A stretch of DNA of 32,748 nucleotides from Rhynchonema sp. JSB1_4. Taxonomy: Eukaryota > Nematoda > Chromadorea > Monhysterida > Xyalidae. The stretch covers positions 1-32,748 of the forward strand of contig JASAMV010002031.1 of NCBI GenBank assembly GCA_030248065.1, written 5' to 3'. A program made the translations under genes and the position numbers. Below the pieces are notes generated by a model. It was not told the DNA's origin. It made no database searches and was given only the letters and a program-made list of their open reading frames with translations. Of the stretch, positions 1 to 10,377 are shown piece after piece; position 1 is the first letter of the stretch, and the number at the start of each line of letters is the position of its first letter.

Positions 1-678
1 CTGAACGAAACTCTGACAGGAGAGCTCGATACTCAGCTTCAGTTGCTCCAATTGAACTTCTGATCGTGCATTTGCGGTTCCATCAGCTCGGCATCCGGTT
101 GCAAAACGTGTTTGCGTTCGAGCAACAAACAACGCTTTTGAAAACATCTGCCGCTCAAGCATGACTTGACCATACAGGGCTTAGCAGCCTGCGCTTTCGG
201 CTGCCGAGTCCCATTCGTTGTGATCATCCAACCAAACACAGGCGTCTCCTGTTCGGGAAGCTGCGGGATTCCGCGGCCAAATCACCCCGTCGATCTGACA
301 GGTATGGTGTGTCTCGGACGGCTGCGTGCACTGAAAGCACGATGCGACACTGCACCGTCGCTTTGCTGCACGAATACCAATCGCTGCTGTCTGGCCACAG
401 CACATTCCGTCTCCAAATGGTCGCTTTCACGGAACCGACCACCATTATTGACCAGGTCGACTTTGTCCGTTTCGACTTCACCGCTTTTGTTCAGCCCATC
501 CAAGCTAGTATCGTTCTTTTATGCCAGTCAGCCAGGGAACCATATTTCTTTTATGCCCCTTGGGGCATTTTTCTTTCTTGTACATATATACATACATACC
601 TACAACATTCAAAAATATTTTTTACGCAGAGCTGGATTACAATAAAAACCAGACACCCAAACTGGCCGTATCAACTAG
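1..678. other. Left-edge stretch with no supportable gene
   Basis: Short open frames exist on both strands, including 159 and 140 codons on the plus strand between 166 and 731. They overlap one another in different frames and resemble no family I recognise. On the minus strand near 1-60 a few residues resemble a copia RNase H motif (TEAEYRAL), but the frame breaks at once on the upstream side. I see no splice-bounded coding exon here. Confidence 0.4.
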
Positions 679-800
679 GAAGGCAAGTCCATCGGCATGG
701 ACTTGGCTGCTGGGGCATGGGCAAATGTTGATTAGAGCTGTATGTATTTTGTGATGGAGTTGGCGCACTAATTTCGCCAAGCGTAAAACTTCTTCCCTTA
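679..800 (+). repeat. Dispersed repeat, copy A
   Basis: This segment aligns by eye, with gaps, to 18106-18260. Shared words in the same order include AGGCAAGTCC, GGCATGG or GGTATGG, a GTGAT-GAGTTGG block, and GCGCACT or GTGCACT followed by a TTCG-CCAA block. It also contains a small hairpin (CAAGTCC/GGACTTG, around 684-705). The two copies lie 17 kb apart, one in gene-poor DNA and one in an intron of the CSRNP gene. This suggests an old interspersed element, but no ends or target duplications are clear. Confidence 0.5.
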
Positions 801-853
801 CACCAAAGGAACAACTCTCACGTTGGTCGAAATTAGTGCGCCAGCTCTATCAC
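751..853. repeat. Inverted repeat (31-bp arms, short loop)
   Basis: The left arm begins GTGATGGAGTTGGCGCAC at 751. The right arm, ending at 853, is its reverse complement with two substitutions and one inserted base over about 31 positions. The loop is about 42 nt. It overlaps dispersed repeat copy A, and only its left arm is present in the second copy near 18168. A foldback mobile element or its remnant is the likeliest identity. No target-site duplication is evident. Confidence 0.6.
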
Positions 854-860
854 TAAATTC

Positions 861-1222
861 ATAGTTCAGCCACGAGCTCATGAGACGATTTTTTCAAAGT
901 TTGCTTGGCCAGATTCAAAAATGCTCCGGTTACACGTGTTTCAAAAAGCAAAAGAAAGAGATTGGGCTGAGAAGATGATGACAAGTTCCAGTTGGCTGGC
1001 CTCAATTTGTTGCGTGCTTGCGCGAACAGCAACGTTGTTCAACACACAAATGTTTTGGGAGTCAAAAGGGAATTTACGCACCGAGGTGGAGAGCGTGTTT
1101 TTTTACCAGATACGTGCGTTTCTCTTTCTTTCGTTTCCGAAATACATGGAACCGGAACATGATTGGATCCGCACACCCAACTTCAAAATAAATCGTCTCA
1201 TGAGCTCGTGGTCGGACTATGC
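861..1222. mobile_element. MITE-like element with about 32-bp terminal inverted repeats
   Basis: A perfect 22-bp inverted repeat (starting CCACGAGCTCATGAG) occupies 870-891, with its complement at 1190-1211. The match continues outward with substitutions to CATAGT at about 861 and ACTATG at about 1222. The interior of roughly 300 bp has no recognisable coding capacity; a 164-codon frame (921-1415) runs out of the element and resembles nothing known. Size and structure suit a miniature inverted-repeat transposable element. I could not find a convincing target-site duplication, so the superfamily is undetermined. Confidence 0.5.
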
Positions 1223-2220
1223 AGCTCAATCAAAATTTGCCTATGCCATGATGCCATGCCAAATCCATGTCAATGGTGTTGCCTTCAAAGTTGATTCAGC
1301 CCATGCGCGAATAAACAATAAAATCGAACCCCATACCTGCCGGTTCACATGTGTCAAACCAAAATTTGTGTTTTGTACAGAGCTGGACTGGTATTCCATT
1401 AATTTTACGTCATGACCTGTGTGGATGTGCGCTGCGCCCATTCAGTGTGCAGAGTGAGGGAGTATTGCTGGTGGCAAAAACATGGGAACAACTGCATTGA
1501 TACGTACAAGCTCTCAATGCATGATGATCTGCGCATAGTACTACCAGAGTTTTCCGTCTAAAGCCCTGCCAGAGTTTTCCGTCTGAAGCCCCAGGCAAAA
1601 ATAAGCGAAAATCCGACTTTTTGTCATTAATGTTTTTTCCCAACCGCTGAGGCTCTGTTTGGAAAATTCTTAACGTTCGGATCTAAAACGCAAAGTTTTG
1701 AGTTGTCACTATTTTGAGCTGAGATTGTTAAATCGACACATTATAATTGCATGTGAATTCGAACAACAGAAACAGAAACGGTTTGACCATTTGCGTGAAG
1801 AAGGCAACAAATTAGTTCATAAAAACAAGAGTTTTAGGTTGAATGTTAGGTACGGAAGGAATACATACATCGGAGCTAGCATGGTAATGCTAAGCGACAT
1901 ATGGTTCATTCCCTATAGTGCGCTTTCTGAAAATTTTGATCGTGCGCTATTTCAACAATACTCGACCGAATGAGCTGAAACTTGCACACAATGTATATAC
2001 CGTGCCCCAAAATGGCCACACAAAATTTCATCCCGCTGCGTGCCCACACGCGCAATCGCGGGCAAGATACAGTTGTCATTTTTGTAAAAACGTTCTTTCC
2101 CTTTTTTTTCCACAAAAAACTAGTCAGGGCCCAGACGTTACTGAACACCAAAAATGTAAATATCGCATATAGGGTTTTCGCACACGAGAAACACGATGGT
2201 GCTATCGCCGACTTCGTAAC
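1223..2220. other. Non-coding stretch with one short direct repeat
   Basis: No supported gene. A 23-bp segment at 1544-1566 is repeated with one change at 1569-1591 (both begin CCAGAGTTTTCCGTCT). Minor open frames, such as 91 codons at 1698-1973 on the plus strand, have no recognisable similarity and no flanking splice context I would defend. Confidence 0.45.
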
Positions 2221-3587
2221 TTGATGGTTCACAGTGACCAGCGTGCACGAAAAAATCCCATACTCCCATTAAAGAAATAAATAAGCATGTTTCACTCACA
2301 ATATACCACCCTACATGGCAAAGCTGTAAAAGCAAAACGCGTGTTTTCAGCTAGGACACGACTGATGCACTCACAATATAATTTTCCCTTTTCATTAACG
2401 ACATGCAAGATGGCCAATAGGGATGCATAAAATATATTGGATTAAATGGACACGCGCTAATTGTTGATATTTCAAGCACCGTCTGAAAGCATGGCAAACG
2501 CGAAGCAAGCCACAAACAAAGCAAGCCAAATCTCTTCTGAAACCTCAAAGCATTTTCGTGCGTGCTGATAGAAACGTACCCCGGCAAAGAGTGCGTGAAG
2601 TTTCACATGCTTGTTGAAATTGAAGACATTTGGGTGCAAACAGGGGCGCAACAAAGAACCGGGGGAACGTCAATGCGTTTCAGCGGTTGGCCCGCGTTTC
2701 CATCCCGTTTCCACGTTACACCCCTCCTCGCCCCTCTGTCGCACGTCCCAGTGACGAAGGGGGTCGTCAGAGGCCTGCAACAACGAACAGAAATTTACCA
2801 TACGAAAAGTGCGGTTATAATGGTAATAATAAAAAAGGGCAATTATGCAATACAGGAATATAAATTAATTGGAGCACCACTCACCGGTACTTTATTCAAG
2901 TTACGCTGCCGGATTTCGGTTGGCCACTCGACGCATTGCAAGTTGGTGAACGTGTTACGTAACTTTGGCGTACGTTGTTGGCGAAAAGTTCTGCAAGCAT
3001 TGATTGTAGATCAATCGAACACAACTCATATGTACGCATATAAGTGTGAAGTGGTCATGGTTCTTACCAATCGAAAACTGAAACATCACCGAGGGTTCAA
3101 AGCTTGATCGCAGCTGAGACGGAAATCGCCGATCTAGAAATAGTTGAAAGATTTCTTGTTGACGTGGGCCCATGATTAAAGTAATCATAATTACCCATAC
3201 GAAATCGGGACAGATTAATACAACAAAGCTCATGTTCCACGTTGTTGACAACAGCTTATGTACATACCTGCATATTAATTGCAAATTACAATTGCACGTC
3301 AGTCAACTATCGCACAGACACGCCTTCACAAACGCCATCGCCAATTCGGAAGGCAGTCGTCCATCAGATGTTTGGGTAGCGATGATGAAAGAGAAAATGG
3401 GAATGAGAGAACATATAACACAGAATTTTGGTGATTCTCACACCACATGTTGTGCATCCGTCAGGACCCACCACTACATGGACGGTCTACCGACATGAAA
3501 ACGACAAAGACAGAGTTGAACTGGTCCCAGTACTCCTGCTGATTAGTTTTTATCACATGTCCACGTTTTTTGAATACTGTTGAGGTG
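2221..3587 (+). repeat. Left unique arm of the inverted duplication
   Basis: This is the reverse complement of 9015-10377. Open frames in this arm (for example 2562-3107 plus and 2955-3284 minus) have partners in the other arm. The partners are shifted by indels or changed mainly at amino-acid-altering positions, so I do not regard them as genes. The junction with the satellite lies just after the TTTTTTGAATACTGTTGAGG segment around 3565-3585. Confidence 0.75.
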
Positions 3588-5900
3588 ATTCCACGCCCGC
3601 CGCCTGCAGCGAAGCAATGAAGAATGCACCTGACATGATATTCTGTTGACGCACAAGACTGAGGTGATTCCACGCCCGCCGGTTGCAGCGAAGCAATGAA
3701 GAAAGAACCTGACATGATATTCTGTTGACGTACAAGACTGGGGTGATTCCACGCCCGCCGCTTGCAGCGAAGCAATGAAGAATGCACCTGACATGATATT
3801 CTGTTGACGTACAAGACTGGGGTGATTCCACGCCCGCCGCTTGCAGCGAAGCAATGAAGAATGCACCTGACATGATATTCTGTTGACGTACAAGACTGGG
3901 GTGATTCCACGCCCGCCGCTTGCAGCGAAGCAATGAAGAATGCACCTGACATGATATTCTGTTGACGTACAAGACTGGGGTGATTCCACGCCCGCCGCTT
4001 GCAGCGAAGCAATGAAGAATGCACCTGACATGATATTCTGTTGACGTACAAGACTGGGGTGATTCCACGCCCGCCGCTTGCAGCGAAGCAATGAAGAATG
4101 CACCTGACATGATATTCTGTTGACGTACAAGACTGGGGTGATTCCACGCCCGCCGCTTGCAGCGAAGCAATGAAGAATGCACCTGACATGATATTCTGTT
4201 GACGTACAAGACTGGGGTGATTCCACGCCCGCCGCTTGCAGCGAAGCAATGAAGAATGCACCTGACATGATATTCTGTTGACGTACAAGACTGGGGTGAT
4301 TCCACGCCCGCCGCTTGCAGCGAAGCAATGAAGAATGCACCTGACATGATATTCTGTTGACGTACAAGACTGGGGTGATAGCAATGAAGAATCCACCTGA
4401 CATGATATTCTGTTGACGTACAAGACTGGGGTGATTCCACGCCCGCCGCTTGCAGCGAAGCAATGAAGAATGCACCTGACATGATATTCTGTTGACGTAC
4501 AAGACTGGGGTGATTCCACGCCCGCCGCTTGCAGCGAAGCAATGAAGAATGCACCTGACATGATATTCTGTTGACGTACAAGACTGGGGTGATTCCACGC
4601 CCGCCGCTTGCAGCGAAGCAATGAAGAATGCACCTGACATGATATTCTGTTGACGTACAAGACTGGGGTGATTCCACGCCCGCCGCTTGCAGCGAAGCAA
4701 TGAAGAATGCACCTGACATGATATTCTGTTGACGTACAAGACTGGGGTGATTCCACGCCCGCCGCTTGCAGCGAAGCAATGAAGAATGCACCTGACATGA
4801 TATTCTGTTGACGTACAAGACTGGGGTGATTCCACGCCCCCCTTCCAGCACCAACACACACCACCCCCACAAAAAACACAAACGAAGCCCCAAAACACAC
4901 ACAAACCCCCCCACAACCAACAATAATGAAGAATGCACCTGACATGATATTCTGTTGACGTACAAGAAGGAGGTGATTCCACGCCCTGCAGCGAAGCAAT
5001 GAAGAATGCACCTGACATGATATTCTGTTGACGTACAAGACTGGGGTGATTCCACGCCCGCCGCTTGCAGCGAAGCAATGAAGAATGCACCTGACATGAT
5101 ATTCTGTTGACGTACAAGACTGGGGTGATTCCACGCCCGCCGCTTGCAGCGAAGCAATGAAGAATGCACCTGACATGATATTCTGTTGACGTACAAGACT
5201 GGGGTGATTCCACGCCCGCCGCTTGCAGCGAAGCAATGAAGAATGCACCTGACATGATATTCTGTTGACGTACAAGACTGGGGTGATTCCACGCCCGCCG
5301 CTTGCAGCGAAGCAATGAAGAATGCACCTGACATGATATTCTGTTGACGTACAAGACCTGGGTGATTCCACGCCCGCCGCTTGCAGCGAAGCAATGAAGA
5401 ATGCACCTGACATGATATTCTGTTGACGTACAAGACTGGGGTGATTCCACGCCCGCCGCTTGCAGCGAAGCAATGAAGAATGCACCTGACATGATATTCT
5501 GTTGACGTACAAGACTGGGGTGATTCCACGCCCGCCGCTTGCAGCGAAGCAATGAAGAATGCACCTGACATGATATTCTGTTGACGTACAAGACTGGGGT
5601 GATTCCACGCCCGCCGCTTGCAGCGAAGCAATGAAGAATGCACCTGACATGATATTCTGTTGACGTACAAGACTGAGGTGATTCCACGCCCGCCGCTTGC
5701 AGCGAAGCAATGAAGAATGCACCTGACATGATATTCTGTTGACGTACAAGACCTGGGTGATTCCACGCCCGCCGCTTGCAGCGAAGCAATGAAGAATGCA
5801 CCTGACATGATATTCTGTTGACGTACAAGACTGGGGTGATTCCACGCCCGCCGCTTGCAGCGAAGCAATGAAGAATGCACCTGACATGATATTCTTTGAC
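3588..5900 (-). repeat. 79-bp satellite array, left (about 30 units)
   Basis: Successive GACGTACAAGACTGGGGTG words fall at 3727, 3806, 3885 and so on, a period of 79 bp. Each unit contains ATTCCACGCCCGCCGC, TGCAGCGAAGCAATGAAGAA and ACCTGACATGATATTCTG. Units are nearly identical in the interior, and the outermost ones diverge (GGTTGCAG and AAGAACCTG variants near 3680-3715), as unequal exchange would produce. Irregularities are a unit shortened to about 37 bp near 4377-4415, an A/C-rich filler at 4838-4926, and a unit lacking CGCCGCTT at 4985. Because 79 leaves remainder 1 on division by 3, the minus strand reads open through all three frames, giving a 79-residue super-repeat over 237 bp. Confidence 0.95.
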
Positions 5901-6545
5901 GTACAGAGCTGGGGGTGATCACGCCGCCGCTTGCAGCGAAGCAATGAAGAAGCACCGGCAGATTTACGTGACGACAAGACTAAAGAATTCCACGCCCGCC
6001 GCTTGCAGCGAAGCAATGAAGACCGACAGACATACCGACGACGAGACGGGAGCCACGCCGCCGCGCAGCGAAGCAAGAATCACCGACAGAATCTGTGACG
6101 ACAAGACGGGATGCACGCCCGCCGCTGCAGCGAAGCGAGAAGAATGCACCTGACAGAATCTTGACACAAGACGGGATCCACGCCGCCGCTGCAGCAAAGC
6201 AAGAAGAATGCACCGACAGAATCTTGACACAGACGGGATCCACGCCGCCCGCCGCTGCAGCAAAGCGAGAAGAATGCACCTGACTAATCTGTGACGACAA
6301 GACTCGGGAGATCCACGCCCGCCGCTGCAGCGAAGCAATGAAGAATGCACCTGACAGAATCTGTTGACGTACAGAGCTGGGGGATCCACGCCCGCCGCTT
6401 GCAGCGAAGCAATGAAGAATGCACCTGACATAGAATCCTGTTGACGTACAGACTGGGAAATTCGCGCCCGCCACTTGCAGCAAAGCAAGAAGAATGCACC
6501 TGACAGATATTCTGTTGACGTACAAGACTGGGGTGATCCACGCCC
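5901..6545 (-). repeat. Degraded inner part of the left satellite array
   Basis: Units are still recognisable by the CAGCGAAGC, GAATGCACC and GAC-ACAAGAC words, but they are shortened and riddled with single-base and few-base deletions. The period is irregular. Degradation begins abruptly near 5895 and increases toward the inversion point. It may be old diverged repeats, or consensus error near the centre of a large palindrome. Confidence 0.8.
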
Positions 6546-7935
6546 GCTGCAAGCGGCGGCGTGGATAGCCTCGTGTTGTACGTCAACAAGAATATCTATG
6601 TCAGGTGCATTCTTCATTGCTTCGCTGCAAGCGGCGGGGGAACAGGAGGGAGCGGATATCAGGGTGCGGCTATTTTGTTTGTGCGTGGAATCACCTCAGT
6701 CTTGTACGTCAACATTTTTCTTCCGCTCATTCTAAACATTCCTTCTACAAAACATCTATCATCTCTCTTCCCTCCAGCCCCTCCCTCCCACACCATCTCC
6801 TCCCAACACAAACGCCCCTCCCCCTCTGAATATCATGTCAGGTGCATTCTTCATTGCTTCGCTGCAAGCGGCGGGCGGTTACTCAACTCACTCTAGTACA
6901 TCAACAGAATATCATGTCACGTGCATTCTTCATTGCTTCGCTGCAAGCGGCGGGCGGAGCACCACCCCACCATTCCTCCACCATAGAACACGTCAGAGTC
7001 ATCCTCCCGCCTGCGCGGCAAGCGCGCCCCGGGCAAGCACCCCAGCAAAACCGCAACAGAACAACACGTCAGGCCGCGCAACAGGCCGGCACGACACGCG
7101 CCGCGCGCGATACAACCACACCAACAAAACAGCAGGCATCTCAGCTCGCGCAGGCGGCGGGCGGGAATCACCCCATCTTACGTAGCAACAGATTGTGATG
7201 TCAGTGTGGGTTCTTTCATTGCTTCGCTGCAGGCGGCGGGGCGTGGACACCCACTCACGTAGCAGACCAACAGCCAACACACCCACCATCCCCCAACCAC
7301 CCCACCAACACCCCCCCACAACCAACCCACCACATCACCACCAACAGCGCACACACCAACACCACCCAACGCACCCCCAACCAACAAGCACCTCCTCAAC
7401 GCGGCCCCAACAACAATCCCACCCCAAAAAAACGCAGACAACTCACAAACCACCCCCAAGAAATCACCACAAAAAACAAACAAAGCAACACCCCAAAGCA
7501 GAGAGGCCCGTATTGTACTTGACAAACATCGTCATCTCACTCGTAGAGCGGCCGTCCCCCCCCCGCCCCACTATACGTCAACAGAGTGTGGTTCTTTCTT
7601 GCTTTGCTGAAGCGGATCACCCCAGTCTTGTACGTCAACAAATATCATGTCAGGGGTATTCTTCATTGCTTCGCTGCAAGCGGCGGGCGTGGAATCACCC
7701 AGGTCTTGTACGTCAACAGAATATCATGTCAGGTGCATTCTTCATTGCTTCGCTGCAAGCGGCGAAAACACCACACACCCCCCAAAACCCCCCCCCCCCC
7801 CCCCCCCCGGCGTGGAATCACCCCAGTCTTGTATCGAATTTCGCATAGCAGCGAGCCCTCTCCTCTACACGCCCCATCTTCCAAACCCCCCCCCCACACA
7901 AACCCCCCCCCCCGCAACCCAACCCTTCAATAGAA
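6546..7935 (+). repeat. Inverted satellite with C/A-rich filler, right of the centre
   Basis: Orientation reverses near 6546, where CCACGCCCGCTGCAAGC runs into its own complement. From here satellite fragments (TTCATTGCTTCGCTGCAAGC, GTACGTCAACA) lie on the opposite strand and are separated by long stretches made mostly of C and A: 6720-6830, 6960-7180, 7250-7510, 7765-7810 and 7870-7925. The filler has no period and includes long C runs. It has the same C/A-rich polarity on the plus strand as the filler at 4838-4926 in the left array, although the arrays are inverted. That is not what a duplicated biological insert would show. Confidence 0.75.
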
Positions 7936-9014
7936 TGTCATGTCAGGTGCATTCTTCATTGCTTCGCTGCAAGCGGCGGGCGTGGAATCACCCCAGTCTT
8001 GTACGTCAACAGAATATCATGTCAGGTGCATTCTTCATTGCTTCGCTGCAAGCGGCGGGCGTGGAATCACCCCAGTCTTGTACGTCAACAGAATATCATG
8101 TCAGGTGCATTCTCTCATTGCTTCGCTGCAAGCGGCGGGCGTAACCGGGAATCACCCTCAGTCTTGTACGTCTCCAGATTATCATGTCAGGTGCATTCTT
8201 CATTGCTTCGCTGCAAGCGGCGGGCGTGGAATCACCTCAGTCTTGTACGTCAACAGAATATCATGTCAGGTGGATTCTTCATTGCTTCGCTGCAAGCGGC
8301 GGAAAAGAAAAAACCACAACCCTCTCTCTTCTTATCTTGCTACGTCAACAGAATATCATGTCAGGTGCATTCTTCATTGCTTCGCTGCAGGCGGCGGGCG
8401 TGGAATCACCCCAGTCTTGTACGTCAACCCCCAGAATATCATGTCAGGTGCATTCTTCATTGCTTCGCTGCAAGCGGCGGGCGTGGCATTTATCACCTCT
8501 GCTCTTGTCAACAAGCGATCAATTTTTGAATCACCTCGAGTCTTGTACGTCAACAGAATATCATGTCAGGTGCCATTCTTCTTTGCTTCGCTGCAAGCGG
8601 CGGGCGTGGAATCTATACAGTCTTGTACGTCAACAGAATATCATGTCAGGTGCATTCTTCATTGCTTCGCTGCAAGCGGCGGGCGTGGAATCACCCCAGT
8701 CTTGTACGTCAACAGAATATCATGTCAGGTGCATTCTTCATTGCTTCGCTGCAAGCGGCGGGCGTGGAATCACCCCAGTCTTGTACGTCAACAGAATATC
8801 ATGTCAGGTGCATTCTTCATTGCTTCGCTGCAAGCGGCGGGCGTGGAATCACCTCAGTCTTGTACGTCAATAGAATATCATGTCAGGTGCATTCTTCATT
8901 GCTTCGCTGCAAGCGGCGGGCGTGGAATCACCTCAGTCTTGTACGTCAGTACAATATCATGTCATGTGCGTTCTTCATTGCTTTGCCGCAAGCGGCGGGC
9001 GTGGAGTCGCCTCA
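7936..9014 (+). repeat. 79-bp satellite array, right (about 13 units)
   Basis: This is the same 79-bp unit as at 3588-5900 but on the opposite strand, with units such as GGTGCATTCTTCATTGC recurring. Regularity is lower than on the left: short insertions occur near 8110, 8140, 8310-8340, 8425 and 8490-8540. The final unit before 9014 is diverged (CATGTGCG, GCCGCAAGC, GAGTCGCC). On the plus strand the array is open in several frames, including 367 codons at 7940-9043. Confidence 0.9.
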
Positions 9015-10377
9015 AGAGTATTGAGAAAACAGTGGACATGTGATAAAAACTAATCAGCAGGAGTACTGGGACCAGTTCAATTCTGTCTTTGGCGTTTTCA
9101 TGTCGGTAGACCGTTCATGTAGGGCTGGGTCCTAACGGATGCACAACATGTGGTGTGAGAATCACCAAAATTCTGTGTTATATGTTCTCTCATTCACATT
9201 TTCTCTTCCATCATCGCTACCCAAACATCTGATGGACGACTGCATTCCGAATTGGCGATGGCGTCTGTGAAGGCGTGTCCGTGCGATAGTTGACTGACGT
9301 GCAATTGTAATGTGCAAGCATTTGCAGGTATGTACATAAGCTGTTGTCAACGACGTGGAACTTGAGCTTTGTAGTATTAATCTGTCCCGATTTCGTATGG
9401 GTAATTATGATTACTTTTATCATGGGCCCACGTCAACAAGAAATCTGCCAACTATTTCTAGATCGGCCATTTCCGTCTCAGCTGCGATCAAGCTTTGAAC
9501 CCTCGGTGATGTTTCAGTTCTCGGTTGGTAAAAACCATGACCACTTCACACTTATATGCGTACATATGAGTTGTGTTCGATTGATCTACAATTAATGCTT
9601 CCAGAACTTTTCGCCAACAACGTACGCCAAAGTTACGTAACACGTTCACCAACTTGCAATGTGTCGAGTGGCCGAACGAAATCCGGCAGCGTAACTTGAA
9701 TAAAGTACCGGTGAGTGGTGCTCCAATTAATTTGTATTCCTGTAATTGGCCTTTTTATTATTACCAGTATAACCGCACTTTTCGTTTGGTAAATTTCTGT
9801 TCGTTGTTGCAGGCCTCTGATGACCCCCTTCGTCACTGGGACGTGCGACAGAGGGGCGAGGAGGGGTGTAACGTGGAAACGGGATGGAAACGCGGGCCAA
9901 CCGCTGAAACGCATTGACGTTCCCCCGGTTCTATGTTGCGCCCCTGTTTGCACCCAAATGTCTTCAATTGACGTTCAACAAGCATGTGAAACTTCACACA
10001 CTCTTTGCCGGGGTAGGTTTCTATCAGCACGCACGAAAATGCTTTGAGGTTTCAGAAGAGCTTTTGCTTGCTTTGTTTGTGCCTTGCTTCGTGTTTGCCA
10101 TGCTTTCAGATGGTGCTTGAAACGTCAACAATTAGCGCGTGTCCATTTAATCCAACATATTTTATGCATCCCTATTGGCCATCTTGCATGTCGTTAATGA
10201 AAAGGGAAAATTATGCTGTGAGTGCATCAGTGGTCCTTGCTGAAAACACGCGTTTTGCTTTTAGAGTTTTGCCATGTAGGGTGGTATATTGTGAGTGAAA
10301 CATGCTTATTTATTTATTAATTTCTTTAATGGGAGTATGGGATTTTTTCGTGCACGCTGGTCACTGTGAACCATCAA
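9015..10377 (-). repeat. Right unique arm of the inverted duplication
   Basis: This is the reverse complement of 2221-3587 with scattered differences. The plus-strand frame 9344-9595 corresponds to the minus-strand frame 2955-3284 of the other arm. The differences noticed (M/L, L/F, F/C, R/P, I/V) are all amino-acid-changing, which argues against a conserved protein. Confidence 0.75.

Larger units (their letters stand above)
2221..10377. mobile_element. 8.2-kb inverted duplication with a satellite core (possible foldback-type element)
   Basis: The left outer end begins TTGATGGTTCACAGTGACC at 2221, and the right outer end finishes with its reverse complement at 10377. The arms, about 1.37 kb each, run inward to 3587 and 9015, where both join the same 79-bp tandem repeat in opposite orientations. 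By eye the arms match at most positions but differ by scattered substitutions and short indels. Examples are CGTC inserted in the right arm around 9970 and TGCA present only in the left arm around 2846. They are therefore two genuinely diverged copies, not one read folded on itself. Long inverted repeats containing internal tandem arrays are the hallmark of foldback/Galileo-type DNA transposons, but I find no transposase and no clear target-site duplication. A segmental inverted duplication of a satellite edge explains the data equally well. Confidence 0.75.

Noticed and set aside
1..60. Copia-type RNase H motif on the minus strand (TEAEYRAL)
   Set aside because: Only a handful of residues match, the frame has a stop just upstream, and the expected preceding domains were not found in any frame.
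2955..3284. Open frame conserved between both arms of the inverted duplication (partner 9344-9595)
   Set aside because: The differences seen change amino acids and the frame ends differ, so there is no sign of selection on a protein.
3588..5900. Possible CRISPR array (regular direct repeats)
   Set aside because: The repeat unit fills the whole period, with no variable spacers and no cas genes, and the DNA is eukaryotic.
3461..6076. Minus-strand open frame of 871 codons, with two more of 761 and 800 in the other frames
   Set aside because: All three are translations of the 79-bp satellite in different phases. Nothing resembles a protein family and the frames start in unrelated flank. Kept as a finding about the satellite, not as genes.
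7940..9043. Plus-strand open frame of 367 codons
   Set aside because: It is the inverted satellite array read on its open strand; not a gene.
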